Below are positions 20,747 through 30,691 of a DNA stretch of 64,000 bases, in pieces. Both the position numbers and the translations under genes were made by a program. How positions within the stretch are numbered: the first letter of the stretch is position 1; each line of letters opens with the position of its first letter. The DNA comes from Tetracentron sinense (Eukaryota > Streptophyta > Magnoliopsida > Trochodendrales > Trochodendraceae), in assembly GCA_015143295.1 (NCBI GenBank), contig CM026571.1, positions 27,804,505 through 27,868,504 of the forward strand, written 5' to 3'. The notes under the pieces were generated by a model. The model made no database searches. It was not told the DNA's origin and saw only the letters and a list, made by a program, of their open reading frames with translations.

Positions 20747-20758
20747 TGGTATCAAAGC
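20747..20758 (+). other. Primer-binding site, element D
   Basis: TGGTATCAAAGC five bases after the LTR end, complementary to initiator Met tRNA. Confidence 0.82.
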
Positions 20759-21063
20759 TCTAGGCATTAGAGTCCCTAGGGTCACTTAGAATCGATACTA
20801 GGATTTAACAAAGCATTAGAGTCACCTTAAAGAGTTGTATTCCACTTATAGACTAACAAGTTAGTCTTAGTCGAAACCGGTTGAGGCTCAACGGAACTTA
20901 GTGATCTATGGTAGGAACACGGATTGTATGTTATTTCATTGCTATGTATACCATGTGTGATTTATTCTGTGCTTAGTGAATATGCATTGAGTGAATTGTG
21001 AAATTGTTACTAAATGTGTATCCAAGTTAGACTCATGTTGTACTGTTATCCTCAGGAGTAATC

Positions 21064-21534
21064 ATGAGGCATGGTGCAAGGGGTCGCGGATACAATACTA
21101 AAGGTAATGGAGGTGATGTTCCATCGGGTGATGATCAACCTAACTTTGCCCAAGCTTTCACATCCATAGCTGAGGCTTTGGCTATGCTAGTGGCGAGGCA
21201 ACCTGCTACTCCTCCTCCTAATGCCACACTTATAACTACTCCTCCAAATCAAGCACAAGCCAGAATAGAAGCATTTCGTAAGATGAGGCCTCTAGTCTTT
21301 GTGGATGTATTGACCCGTTAGTCGTTGAAGGATGGATCCGGTAACTTGAATAGATCTTCTCTGTGTTGACGCCTACTGAGGCAGAGAGGGTCACTTGGGC
21401 CACCTTTACGCTTGAAGGCGAGGCCGATCATTGGTGGAGGTCCGGGCTTAGGACCTGAGCTTTGACCCAACAGGGTCAAGAGTGGTCATAGGGTGAATTC
21501 TTGGACGTTTTCTACAAGACGTACTTCCCCATTG
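21064..21534 (+). pseudogene. gag: Element D gag fragment
   Basis: Tekay Gag start MRHGARGRG and the capsid region with ADHWWRSG and FLDVFYKTYFP. Broken by a frameshift near 21310 and several stops. It ends abruptly inside the capsid at about 21534, where integrase sequence begins: the knuckle, protease, RT and RNase H are all deleted. Confidence 0.85.
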
Positions 21535-21646
21535 GTGGACAGACTAACTAAGTCCGCCCACTTCTTGCCTTACCGAACTACATTCAACTCAAATTAGTTA
21601 GCTGCATTGTGCATTAAGGAAATAGTCCGATTACACGGGGTACCAG
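21535..21646 (+). pseudogene. pol: Element D integrase fragment, left of solo LTR E
   Basis: Reads [17 protein letters not shown] and ends EIVRLHGVP, with one TAG in between. It is joined on the left directly to gag and cut on the right by solo LTR E. It continues at 24044. Confidence 0.85.
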
Positions 21647-21935
21647 TGTCACGCCCCAAAATACCCCATAGGAGTTAAAGGATACTTTAGAGGTGACTAT
21701 ACGTACCTGCCAAACCATCCTATAATGAACAAGGTAAATATAATCCTAAAACAATTGATAATCAGAGCACTGAAGCTAAACATAGATGCGGAAGAGTGAA
21801 TTAACTTTTTGTTTTCTTCTATAATACCGAAATAGTATTCCAAGTGAACATATACACAACATATCTAAGTCTAAAGTGGATAGGCCCACCTATCAAAATA
21901 TCATAATAAACAAGAAACTCTCTCGTGCTCTCCCC

Positions 21936-22076
21936 TCAACAATAATCGAGGTACGGCCACACATCAAGGTCTCTATCCACTTGAGACTGTAATGGGATAG
22001 ACGGCTCTCTCTCCTCCACGTACTCTTCCTCGACCTAAGGCTCAGAGTCGAGGGCTTCCCCGGTACCTGCCGACAT
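21936..22076 (-). pseudogene. LTR-embedded small reading frame (E)
   Basis: Minus-strand frame from ATG at 22076 (MSAGTGEAL) to TGA at 21936-21938, ending VWPYLDYC. An in-frame TAG at 22035-22037 replaces the Trp of the PWVEEEY motif. The tail REPSIP...VWPYLDYC matches LTR D, with many synonymous-looking differences. Confidence 0.5.
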
Positions 22077-22352
22077 AAAGGTACGGCTGAGCATGGAATA
22101 CTCAGCGAGTACAAACTACTAGCTAACTATAGCAATAATAAAGCACAACAAGGGTGAACACAATACAATGTATCAATTCAAGCAACAGTAGCATCATAAG
22201 ATAAACAGTATTGAACATAAAACAATATCATTATCTTGACATGCGTGCATGAATGCGAAAACCCCGATAAAACGCATGCTTGAAAAACTCGTTTCATGTC
22301 TCGGTCATGCTTGTGAAAATCATGTATGCGTGTCTTATCATCATCTTGTATA

Positions 22353-22635
22353 CTTGTGAGCCAGAGGCTAGCACCCGAACATCCCTGGGCTACCAACCTC
22401 CTTGACAAGCAATATTTTCATTTTCTTGTGAGCCTTTCCTTATGAACTTATTCTTGTGAGCCAGAGGCTAGTACCCTTCACTTGGGCTACCAACCTCCTT
22501 GACATATTTCATTTACTTGTGAGCCAGAGGCTAGTACCCGAACATCCCTAGGCTGCCAACCTCCTTGACATATGGTTTTCTTGTGAGCCAGAGGCTAGTA
22601 CCCGCACATCCCTGGGCTACCAACCTCCTTGATAT
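22353..22635. repeat. 62-bp tandem repeat in solo LTR E
   Basis: Four copies beginning CTTGTGAGCCAGAGGCTAG at 22353, 22453, 22516 and 22578, each ending near CAACCTCCTTGA, with a partial copy at about 22430. The unit carries the reverse complement of the CTCACAAG motif common to these LTRs. Confidence 0.85.
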
Positions 22636-23619
22636 GCAATGTTTTCTTGTTTGATTTATTATATTCTTACACTCTTGAAAACTCAGTTCATGCATGCATG
22701 CTTGTTTCTGTGCGTGTCAATTGTGATAACCATGATGACATGCTTGGATAAGAAAATCACATGGGTATAGCATTTCCATTTCGAATATAAACATAAGGGA
22801 ATGTAGATAATATGTAGGGCATTTGATCAAGGTAGGGAATTTAAAAGGAATAACTACATTCATGCTTTCATAATTCGAGTTCATGCATTCGCATTGTCAT
22901 TTAAGCATTTTGTCAAACACTTGGTGAGCAATCACATTCATAGTCATTTCGTTTCGATTTCTTAATGCATATATTTTCCTCACACCATACAAAATGTGTT
23001 CATTATGTATATATGCCCATCCACCTTTTTCCAATAGACATTCACATCATACATCATGGCATCCAATCGCCTCAACCAACGTCCCATCCACACATCCATA
23101 CATTTTTCTTATCTTGTTTATATTTAGTGGAGATGTTACATTTCATAAGGAAAGAAAGCATAATATCAAGAGTCACCATTCACAATAGAATACCTAGTTT
23201 ATTGCTAAGGAAGTTAGGAGGGTGTACTAACCTTAAATCAAGGGTTGATCTTGGGTGGAAACCTTGATTGAAGCTCCAACTTGGAAGAAGGAGGACCCTT
23301 GCTTGAAGAAGGCTTGATTTGGGAAGGAAAACCCCTTGCAAAATGTCGTAGGATCGCTACCCTAGCTTGAAAAGGGGACACCACACGAGCTTGAGGCTTG
23401 GCTTTGAGAAATCCAAGCAAAAGGGAGGATTGTGGGTCTTGAAACCCTTGATTTCTTCTCTCCCAATGATGCCCTAGGAAAACCCCCTTCTCTTCTCTCC
23501 TTTTCTCTCTAATTTCTCTAAGTGTAGTGAATGGGGACCCAAATGGTCAAGCAAACCCTTATAGGCAAGGGTTTAGTGCCCAAAAGATGAAACAGCCCTT
23601 AATGAAATTTCTGCAAAAG

Positions 23620-23835
23620 GCGATAGACCGAGCGATCGATCGCCTACCGATCGGCCGGTGTTCTTGGCCAAGCGATTGATCAAAAATATATTCTCTGAAA
23701 AAATTTCTCATACAAAAAAGTTAACCAGTTGATAGCTACCGATCGATCGGTTTTGGATCGATTGATCACTAAAAATGACCGAGTGATCGGTTGTGAACCG
23801 ATCGATCGCTACACTGGACCGAGCGATCGGTGCTC
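23620..23835 (-). promoter_or_regulatory. Palindrome cluster of LTR E
   Basis: Perfect palindrome ACCGATCGATCGGT at 23738-23751 plus variants (GCGATCGATCGC-like, ACCGATCGGCCGGT), with the TATGAGAAATTT...CAGAGAA spacer between blocks. Same arms as LTRs A and C. Confidence 0.68.
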
Positions 23836-24043
23836 TGTAGGTCCCTACTGTTTTGGCCATATCTTTTGACTCGTTCGTCAGATTTTGACGATTCAACTTG
23901 CGTTGGATTCGTCTTTCGAAAATGAACATTTATGACATTTCATAATTTTTAATTTCTCCTTTATTTATTAATTAGACTACGTGAAAGGCCAATTGGCTTC
24001 GAAAGTGCTATTCATTAAGGATGAAAAAGTCTGGGGTGCTACA

Positions 24044-24915
24044 ACTGGTAAGCATTGTGTTAGACAGGGACCCTAGATTCGCTTCCAGGTTCTAAAAGAG
24101 CTTTCAAAGTGCCATGGGTTCCCAGTTGGACTTTAGCACGGTATTTCATCCACAAAGCAATGGGCAAACCGAGAGAGTGAATCAGATTATTGAGGATATG
24201 CTCCGAGCATGTATGCTAGACTTCAAGGAAAGTTGGGAAGACCACTTGCCTTTAGTGGAGTTCACTTATAATAACAACTACCAGGCAAGCATTCAAATGG
24301 CGTCTTTTGAGGCATTGTATGGGAGAAGTTGTAGATCCCCTCTATACTGGGATGAAGTCTGGGAGAGAAAAGTGTTGGGCCCTGAATTAATTGAACAGAC
24401 AGCGGATAGGGTCAAGCTTATCCCGGAGAGGTTGAAGACCGCACAGGAGCGACAGAAGAGCTACGCCGACAGCCAAAGGAGAGATCTTGAATTTTGAGTT
24501 GGCGATTTGGTTTTTGTTAAGATTTCACCGACCAAGGGTGTTATGAGATTCAGGAAGAGAGGCAAGCTCAATCCGAGATACGTGGGTCCATTCAAGATCA
24601 TCACTAGAGTCGGTAAGGTGGCTTACCGTGTTGCCTTGCTCGCTCATATGGCAATGATTCATAATGTGTTCTATATTTCTATGCTTCGGAAATATATCAC
24701 GGACCTATCCCATGCCATCGAACTTGATCCGGTAAAAATCCAGGAGGATCTCTCACTAATTGAGCAACCAGTGCAGATCTCGGATAAGCGAGATCAGTCT
24801 TGCGTAACAAGACCATTCCCTTAGCCTTGTAAGATGGCAACATCATTCGATAGAAGATGCTACATAGGAGCGTGAGGTCAAAGTGAGAGACAACTGTCCT
24901 CAATTGTTTATTTAG
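24044..24915 (+). pseudogene. pol: Element D integrase end and chromodomain
   Basis: Resumes VSIVLDRDPRF after solo LTR E. Contains [28 protein letters not shown], the GPFKIITRVG GPY/F module and a degraded chromodomain ending near a TAG at 24913. Stops at about 24095 and 24495 and a frameshift near 24798 disable it. Confidence 0.88.
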
Positions 24916-24991
24916 AACTTTGGCACTCTTTTGTATTTTCTTACAATTTTTTACATGTATGTATCGTCCAATTTTTTAGGACGAAATTCTT

Positions 24992-25005
24992 GTAAGGGGG
25001 GAGAA
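24992..25005 (+). other. Polypurine tract, element D
   Basis: GTAAGGGGGGAGAA directly before the LTR start TGTAGCACCCC at 25006. Confidence 0.8.
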
Positions 25006-25244
25006 TGTAGCACCCCAAAACTTTTTGTACCTAATGAACAGTGTTTTCATAGCCAATTGGCCATTCACTTAGTCCAATTAATAACCCATGAGGAATTCAA
25101 ATATTCTAAATGGCCAGAATTGTTCCTTTTCGAATGATGAGTCCAACGTAAGTTGAATCGTCAAAATTCGACAAACGAATCAAAAGTTATGGCCGAAATA
25201 CCCCAAGGGGGGTTTACAAGTGAAAAGAGAGGAAAAATTGGGTT

Positions 25245-25550
25245 TGACGATCAATCTCCACATGGCGACGATGGATCATTACGAGCCTAGAAACCTGGAC
25301 AATGTACTGGAACTTAGATGATCGATCATCCAAAACTCAACGATCGATCGCCCTGAACCCAGAAATTTGATGGCTTTCAGGAAGCTGGACGATAGATCGC
25401 CTGACGATCGATTGTCTGGAGATAGGAATCTGGGCAAGTTTACGAGAGTGTGGACGATCGATCATCCCAAGATCGACGATCAATCGTCATCGCGGAACTC
25501 TGTTTTTTTTAAGACCCGAAAATAAGGGTTTCCACCCTTTCCTATATATA
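25245..25550 (+). promoter_or_regulatory. Palindromes and TATA box of LTR D
   Basis: Repeated GACGATCGATCATC/GCC sites, with a perfect core CGATCGATCG at 25341-25350, followed by the TATA box at 25543-25550. Arms (ACGA-TCGA-TCGT type) differ from those of A and C. Confidence 0.65.
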
Positions 25551-27037
25551 GAAAGCATTTGAGGCTTTTGGGGGGTTTAACCTAAACCTAAGGGAGAGGA
25601 AAGGAGCGAAAGAAAATGAGAGATTTGGGGATTCCAAGAAGGGTTTGGATTGAAGAAGAAGGAGGATTTCATCCAAGATCAAGGGAGAAGAGGGTTTGAT
25701 CTACCCCAATCAAGCATTCTTCAACCAAGGGTTCTCCTCTACTGTTGGGGTTTCCAATCCAAGGTTTTTCTTCAAGATCAAGCCTTGATCTCAAGGTTAG
25801 AACACCCTACTAACTCACCTAGCAATAACCTAGGGTTTTCTTTTGAGAATGATGAATGATTCTTGTGTTCTTTCCTTTTCTTGCAATATACCATCTTCCC
25901 TAAATATAAACAAGATAAATAAAAAAGTAGAGGATGTAGGGATGGATGTGGTTAAGGTGATTGGATGCCGTATTATGTGGTGAATGTTGTGTGATAGAGA
26001 ATTGTGGATGGGCATTTCAAGCATAATGAATACACTTTATGTGGTTTGATGAAAGGTATGTACTAAGAAAGTGAAATGAAATGACTATGAATGTGTTGCC
26101 CGCCATGTGTTTGACAAAATACCTAAACGAGAATTTAAGGGATTTAAGGAAAAAGATGAAAGTAGGCTTTATGTAATTTTTCCTAAAAATGATAAGTTGA
26201 TCAAATGCTCTACATGTTATCTACATTCCCACATGCTTATATTAGAAATTGAAATGTTATACTCAAGTGATCCTTTTACTCAAGCATGTCATCATGTTTA
26301 CTACAAATGTTACACACAGGCACACATGCATACATGAATCGGTTTTCTAAAGTATATGTATATGCTAAATCAAACAAGAACAAGAATTGTGATTCACGTT
26401 ATGAATGATAAAACCAGACATCGGGCCGGTCAAGGGTAGGGCATATCGCAAGTTATGTCATACCTGGCTCACAAGGAAAACAAGCATGAATGATAAAGCC
26501 GGACATCGGGCCGATCAAGGGTAGGGCATATTGCAAGATATGTCATACCTGGCTCACAAGAAAACAAGACAAGGAGGTTGGTGTACCATTTTCTATATAT
26601 ATATTTCGTTGAAGGAAACTTACGTTCCCGACTCACAAGTCGCTTCAAGGGCACTAACCTCTGACTCACAAGTATACAAGCAAGTCAAGTCAAGAATATG
26701 ACAAGAACAAGCGAGACAAGTTATTCCAAGCAAGACAAGATACATGTGTGATTCTTACGAACGAGACCAAGATAAGAACAAGTTTTCAAACATGACACAC
26801 AAGTTTTGAAATTAACACGAAAGACTACTTTCAAGACTAAAACATGACTTTCAAAGTATGAGTTTTACCGGAGTTTTTGCATTCATCCAAGTATGTCAAG
26901 ATTATTACATTGCTTTACTTTTAATGCTATGAATGTCATATCTTGCAATTATATCATGTTGCCTTTGTGTGATTGTTATTACTATGGTTAGCTAGTAGCT
27001 TGTACTCGCTGAGTATTCCATACTCAGCTGTACTTTT

Positions 27038-27175
27038 ATGTCGGCAGCTACCAAGGATGCCCTCAACCCTGAGCCTTGGGTTGAGGAGTGTGTAGAGGAG
27101 AGAGAACCTTCTATCCCAAAGCAGTTGCAGGAGGATAAAGATCCCGACGTGTGGCCGTATTTAGATTACTGTTGA
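27038..27175 (+). CDS. LTR-embedded small reading frame (D)
   Basis: ATG at 27038 (MSAATKDAL), EPWVEE, REPSIP, end VWPYLDYC, TGA at 27173; 45 codons. Closest to the frame in LTR E. The acceptor here is GGCAG|CT rather than CAG|GT. Confidence 0.5.
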   Translation: MSAATKDALNPEPWVEECVEEREPSIPKQLQEDKDPDVWPYLDYC

Positions 27176-27194
27176 GCATTGTAGGCTCGATATC

Positions 27195-28703
27195 TGTAAA
27201 GTCCATGTTTTTGTATTGGCATATTCCGATGTCAAAACAAGTGAGTCTAGGTGTTTAGGTGTGTATCTTTTGTCATTACCTTCAAGCATCCATGCCAAAG
27301 CGAAGATGAAGACCAAAGAAGACAGGTTGATCCACTCGGTTGATCATTTCCTTCATAGGATGGTAAGTGACATAGATACCATACTACCATAGGTGGGATT
27401 TGACCTAGAATTATCCTAACATGATGCCTTAGGTGGTAAGTGGTCTACTCTAACCACATGGACCCTAAGTGATGAGATAAACAGTGCAAAACTTGTTTTA
27501 AATTCTAAAAGTTTTCATAAAACCAAGGTTGCTTGTTTTGAGCGTATCTCAAAAACCGTAGCTCAAATTTTGCTCCATAATATGTCAAAACGACCGCGTC
27601 AAAAAGAGCTACAACTTTTGTGAAGGGTACGAGACCCAAAAAAAAAATTTGAAATTCAAGTTGGCACCTCAGGGTCGACCCTGACCATTTTGGGTCGACC
27701 TTGGGTATAGAAAAGTTTGTATGAAAAATTTGGGCAGAGAGTTGGTTTTGTGAGGGTCAACCCTAGAGGACCATCAAGTCGACCGAAAGGCACCATCCGG
27801 TCGGCTGAATGTGCCCCATGGGTCGACCCTGGTATGGGAGTTTTGCTAATAACGTTTCCTTTGCTTTCCTCTTTGTTTTTCAACCTATTTTAGGAACTTC
27901 TAAACATGTTTTTTGATTCCCTTTATATATAGAACCCTTCCACTTCGTAGAGAACAACCTTGGGAGTGGGTAGAGAGGTTTTTTAAGTTTCTCCAAAGGT
28001 TATAAAACCTATGGAAATTGGTGCTCTCCTCCCCTTTTGTTAATGCTTTTAACCTAGAGTTTGCAAGCCCAAAGTTTCACTTTTGCTTGTTTGGACTTGT
28101 GCATTGAAGGAGTCCATCTAGGTGATGATTCTTATCAAACCATCAACCTTTTCTGGATAGAACACCTTGGCCAGAGTATCCCGGAGCCTTTTCGAAGGAG
28201 ATCGATCCTAGAAGGATCGTGGTAGAGTGATTTGGTCAATGGATTCCGAAGTCGTCATTGATGGAGATCGATCGGAAGATTGTAGACTATTTTCGAGGCA
28301 CAAAGAGAAGTACAAGCGGCTGTGGTTGATCACGGGACTTGAGAGTACGTGATGACTTTTCGAGGCGTGGAGGACTAAGAACTGAAGGATCGTGGTATCG
28401 AGTCCAAAAGAGTCAAGTTCGAGTCTTGTAAGTTCTTGTTTACTTTTTTTTAGTGGATTCTCATGGCTGGACTAGGTCCTGTGGTTTTTCCCAGAAGGGT
28501 TTCCACGTAAAAATCCTTGTGTTGTGGTTTTGCTTGATTTTCCTTATTCCGCACTTAAATTTTATCATCCCTTAACTAAATAACTTAATTGTTAAAATCA
28601 TAAAAAGGGTTGATAGAATTTTAGGGAAACCTAACCATCCCCTCGAACTTGTAGATTCTCAACTCAAACTATAGATTTGGGATTCACCGAATTTGATTTT
28701 TCA
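27195..28703 (+). repeat. Element F 5' LTR
   Basis: Starts TGTAAAGTCCATG, ends GATTTTTCA. Has palindromes around GGGTCGACCC (27671-27682 and following), a TATA box at 27924-27931 and the block GAGCTACAACTTTTGTGAAG at about 27607-27626. Confidence 0.92.
27665..27931 (+). promoter_or_regulatory. GGGTCGACCC palindromes and TATA box, LTR F
   Basis: AGGGTCGACCCT at 27671-27682, further GGGTCGACC and GGTCGACCCT copies to about 27832, a TTTGTATGAAAAATTTGGGC spacer followed by AGAGAG, then TATATATA at 27924. The same architecture as the gypsy LTRs, in an otherwise unrelated copia-type LTR. Confidence 0.65.
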
Positions 28704-28705
28704 AT

Positions 28706-28717
28706 TGGTATCAAAGC
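28706..28717 (+). other. Primer-binding site, element F
   Basis: TGGTATCAAAGC two bases after the LTR end; initiator Met tRNA primer site. Confidence 0.88.
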
Positions 28718-28765
28718 CAGTTCACTAAGCTTTTAGTGTGATCTTGTTTCATCTTTTCGGTGAAT

Positions 28766-30691
28766 ATGAATCTCCAAAGAGAGGGAGGATCCATCTCTTG
28801 TTACCCATTATTTGATGGGAATAATTATGCCAATTGGAAAGCTCGAACGAGAGCGTTTCTAAAATCATTAGACGAGAGAGTATGGTTCTCCAATGCACAA
28901 GGTTGGATCCATCCAACAAAGACCATAGATGACCAGACCATCCTTAAACCTTCGTCTGAATGAACCAATGGGGAACTTGAAAGTTGTAGATGGAATAGTA
29001 AGGGTCTAAATGCAATCTTCGCTGCTGTCACACTCAAAGAATTTCGACATATTTCTAAATGTGACACTTCGAATGAGGCATGGGTCATTCTTCAAATTAC
29101 ACATGAAGGGACTACAATTGTCAAGATCTCTAAACTTCAAATGCTTACCTCTAAGTTTGAAAAATTGATGATGGATGATAATGAAACCTTTGACAGTTTT
29201 TATGCTAATCTGTATGACATTGTCAATTCTAGTTTCAATCTAGGGGAAAGAATTCTAGAGTCCAAAATTGTGAGAAAAATTTTGAGATCTCTACCTGAGA
29301 TATTTCGATCGAAGGTTACCGCCATTGAGGAGAGCAAAAATGTTGATGCTTTCAAACTTGAAGAGTTGGTTGGTTCTCTCCAAACCTATGAGTTAAATCT
29401 TAATCCATCTAAGAAACCAAAATCCATTGCCTTGAAGTCCGTCAAGGAATCCATAGATGGTTCAGATAGTGACTCTAAGGATGAAGAAGAAGAGTTGGCT
29501 TTGTTTGCTAAGAAATTCAGAAAATTTTTGAAACTGAATAAGAGATTTAATTCGAAAGGATAAAAATCTTTTGAAAAGCCCAAGTCCAAGCACTTTGAAA
29601 ACAAGAAACATTTTAAAAGTGTGGACAAGAAATCCCAAGGTGTTCAATGCTATGAATGCCAAGGCTACGGCCATATTGCCGCTAAATGCTCCAATAAGAA
29701 AAGATTTAAGGGCAAGGCAAAGGATGACAGTGAATCTGAATCTGAGGAATCAGATAGTTCTTCTTGTGCGGAGACTAGGGGGTATGTGGCCTTCACTACA
29801 TCCTTATATGGGATTGAGGAATCTTCTTCAAATGATGTGAGTAACCAACATTGTAGGGATGGTGAGGAGGATGATGTGAGTCAGAATGACTCAGATTCTG
29901 AGGGAGACCTTGAGGCAGCCTATGATAAACTATTTCAGGAATGCCTAAAGCTGAAAAAGGTTCAGTTTTCCATGTCCAAAAAGATCAAATCTATTGAAAT
30001 GGAAAAAGATGCCTTAGACCAAGTGGCTTCAAGGTTGAGAGCTCTTGTGTCACTGCTTGAGGAAGAGAAGGCTTCCCTCCTTGCCAAGACTCAACTACTT
30101 GAATCTGATTTACATGTTTGTCTTGATGAAAAGAGAAGTCTTGAAATCAAGTTGGCTAAACTTGAGCAAAACCAGAGGTGTGGAGACGTGAAAGGAACTC
30201 CATCCACCTCGAACACTGAGTTTGGTGCTAAAAGGTGTCCTCCTGCTAAAGGGAAAGACCCTTCTACTCAGAAATTCATTCCTACATGTCATAACTGTGG
30301 AGTGAAGGGTCATATTAAGCCTCGATGTCCTAAACTTCAAAGAATACCCAATCATGGTTCAAGGAACCAACACAACTTTAATGGGAATCTTCAAATGAGA
30401 GTTGAGGTCCTAATGGAGAAGTCTAGGAGTTTGTGTGAAGATGTGATGAAAATTGCTCACAAATCTAGACAGTGGCATGGTCATGACACTCCTCATGCTA
30501 GATATAGAGGAGGTAACAGGGAGAACCAGAATGCCCACCATAATTCTAGGACTCAGTCCTGGAAAAGGAGGAACAGGAGGAAGAGGCAAGAGGTCATACC
30601 TACCTCAACTGAAATGGTTAGAGACCATAGGGTCAATCAAACTTCTAAAACCGTTTGGGTGAGAAAGGAAGACCTGAAGGGCTTCACTTAG
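28766..30691 (+). pseudogene. gag: Element F gag, Sirevirus type with two knuckles
   Basis: About 641 codons in one frame with two stops, TGA 28961-28963 and TAA 29561-29563; otherwise intact. The N-terminus has the copia Gag motif DGNNYANWK. The middle carries a UBN2-like capsid region. First CCHC knuckle CYECQGYGHIAAKC at 29648-29689, then an acidic Ser/Glu-rich stretch, a coiled-coil-like Leu/Glu/Lys segment (about 29900-30170) and a second knuckle CHNCGVKGHIKPRC at 30287-30328. It ends VRKEDLKGFT and a stop, where autonomous Sireviruses would go on into pol. Role: particle protein; enzymes would have to come from another element. Confidence 0.9.

Larger units (their letters stand above)
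21647..24043 (-). mobile_element. Solo LTR E, inverted, inside D integrase
   Basis: 2,397 bp, on the plus strand from TGTCACGCCCC to GGGGTGCTACA. Flanks ACCAG (21642-21646) and ACTGG (24044-24048) are an aged 5-bp duplication with two transitions. No interior remains. Palindromes occur at about 23620-23830 and a candidate leader intron at 23231 to 22067 (minus strand). Integrase reads on across the insertion (VP then VSIV). Confidence 0.9.
25006..27194 (+). repeat. Element D 3' LTR, first part
   Basis: Starts TGTAGCACCCC. Contains the block AAGTTGAATCGTCAAAATTC (25150-25169), GATC/TCGA palindromes (about 25245-25495), TATATATA (25543-25550), candidate intron 25796-27047, hairpin GCTGAG/CTCAGC (about 27008-27028) and a small reading frame. 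Interrupted at 27194 by element F; resumes at 33990. Confidence 0.92.

Noticed and set aside
23708-23929. Frames over GATCGATCGGT clusters in LTRs C, A and E (for example DRSVITPIDR-like translations)
   Set aside because: Open frames arise from the palindromic repeat composition; they differ between families and lack start or conservation.
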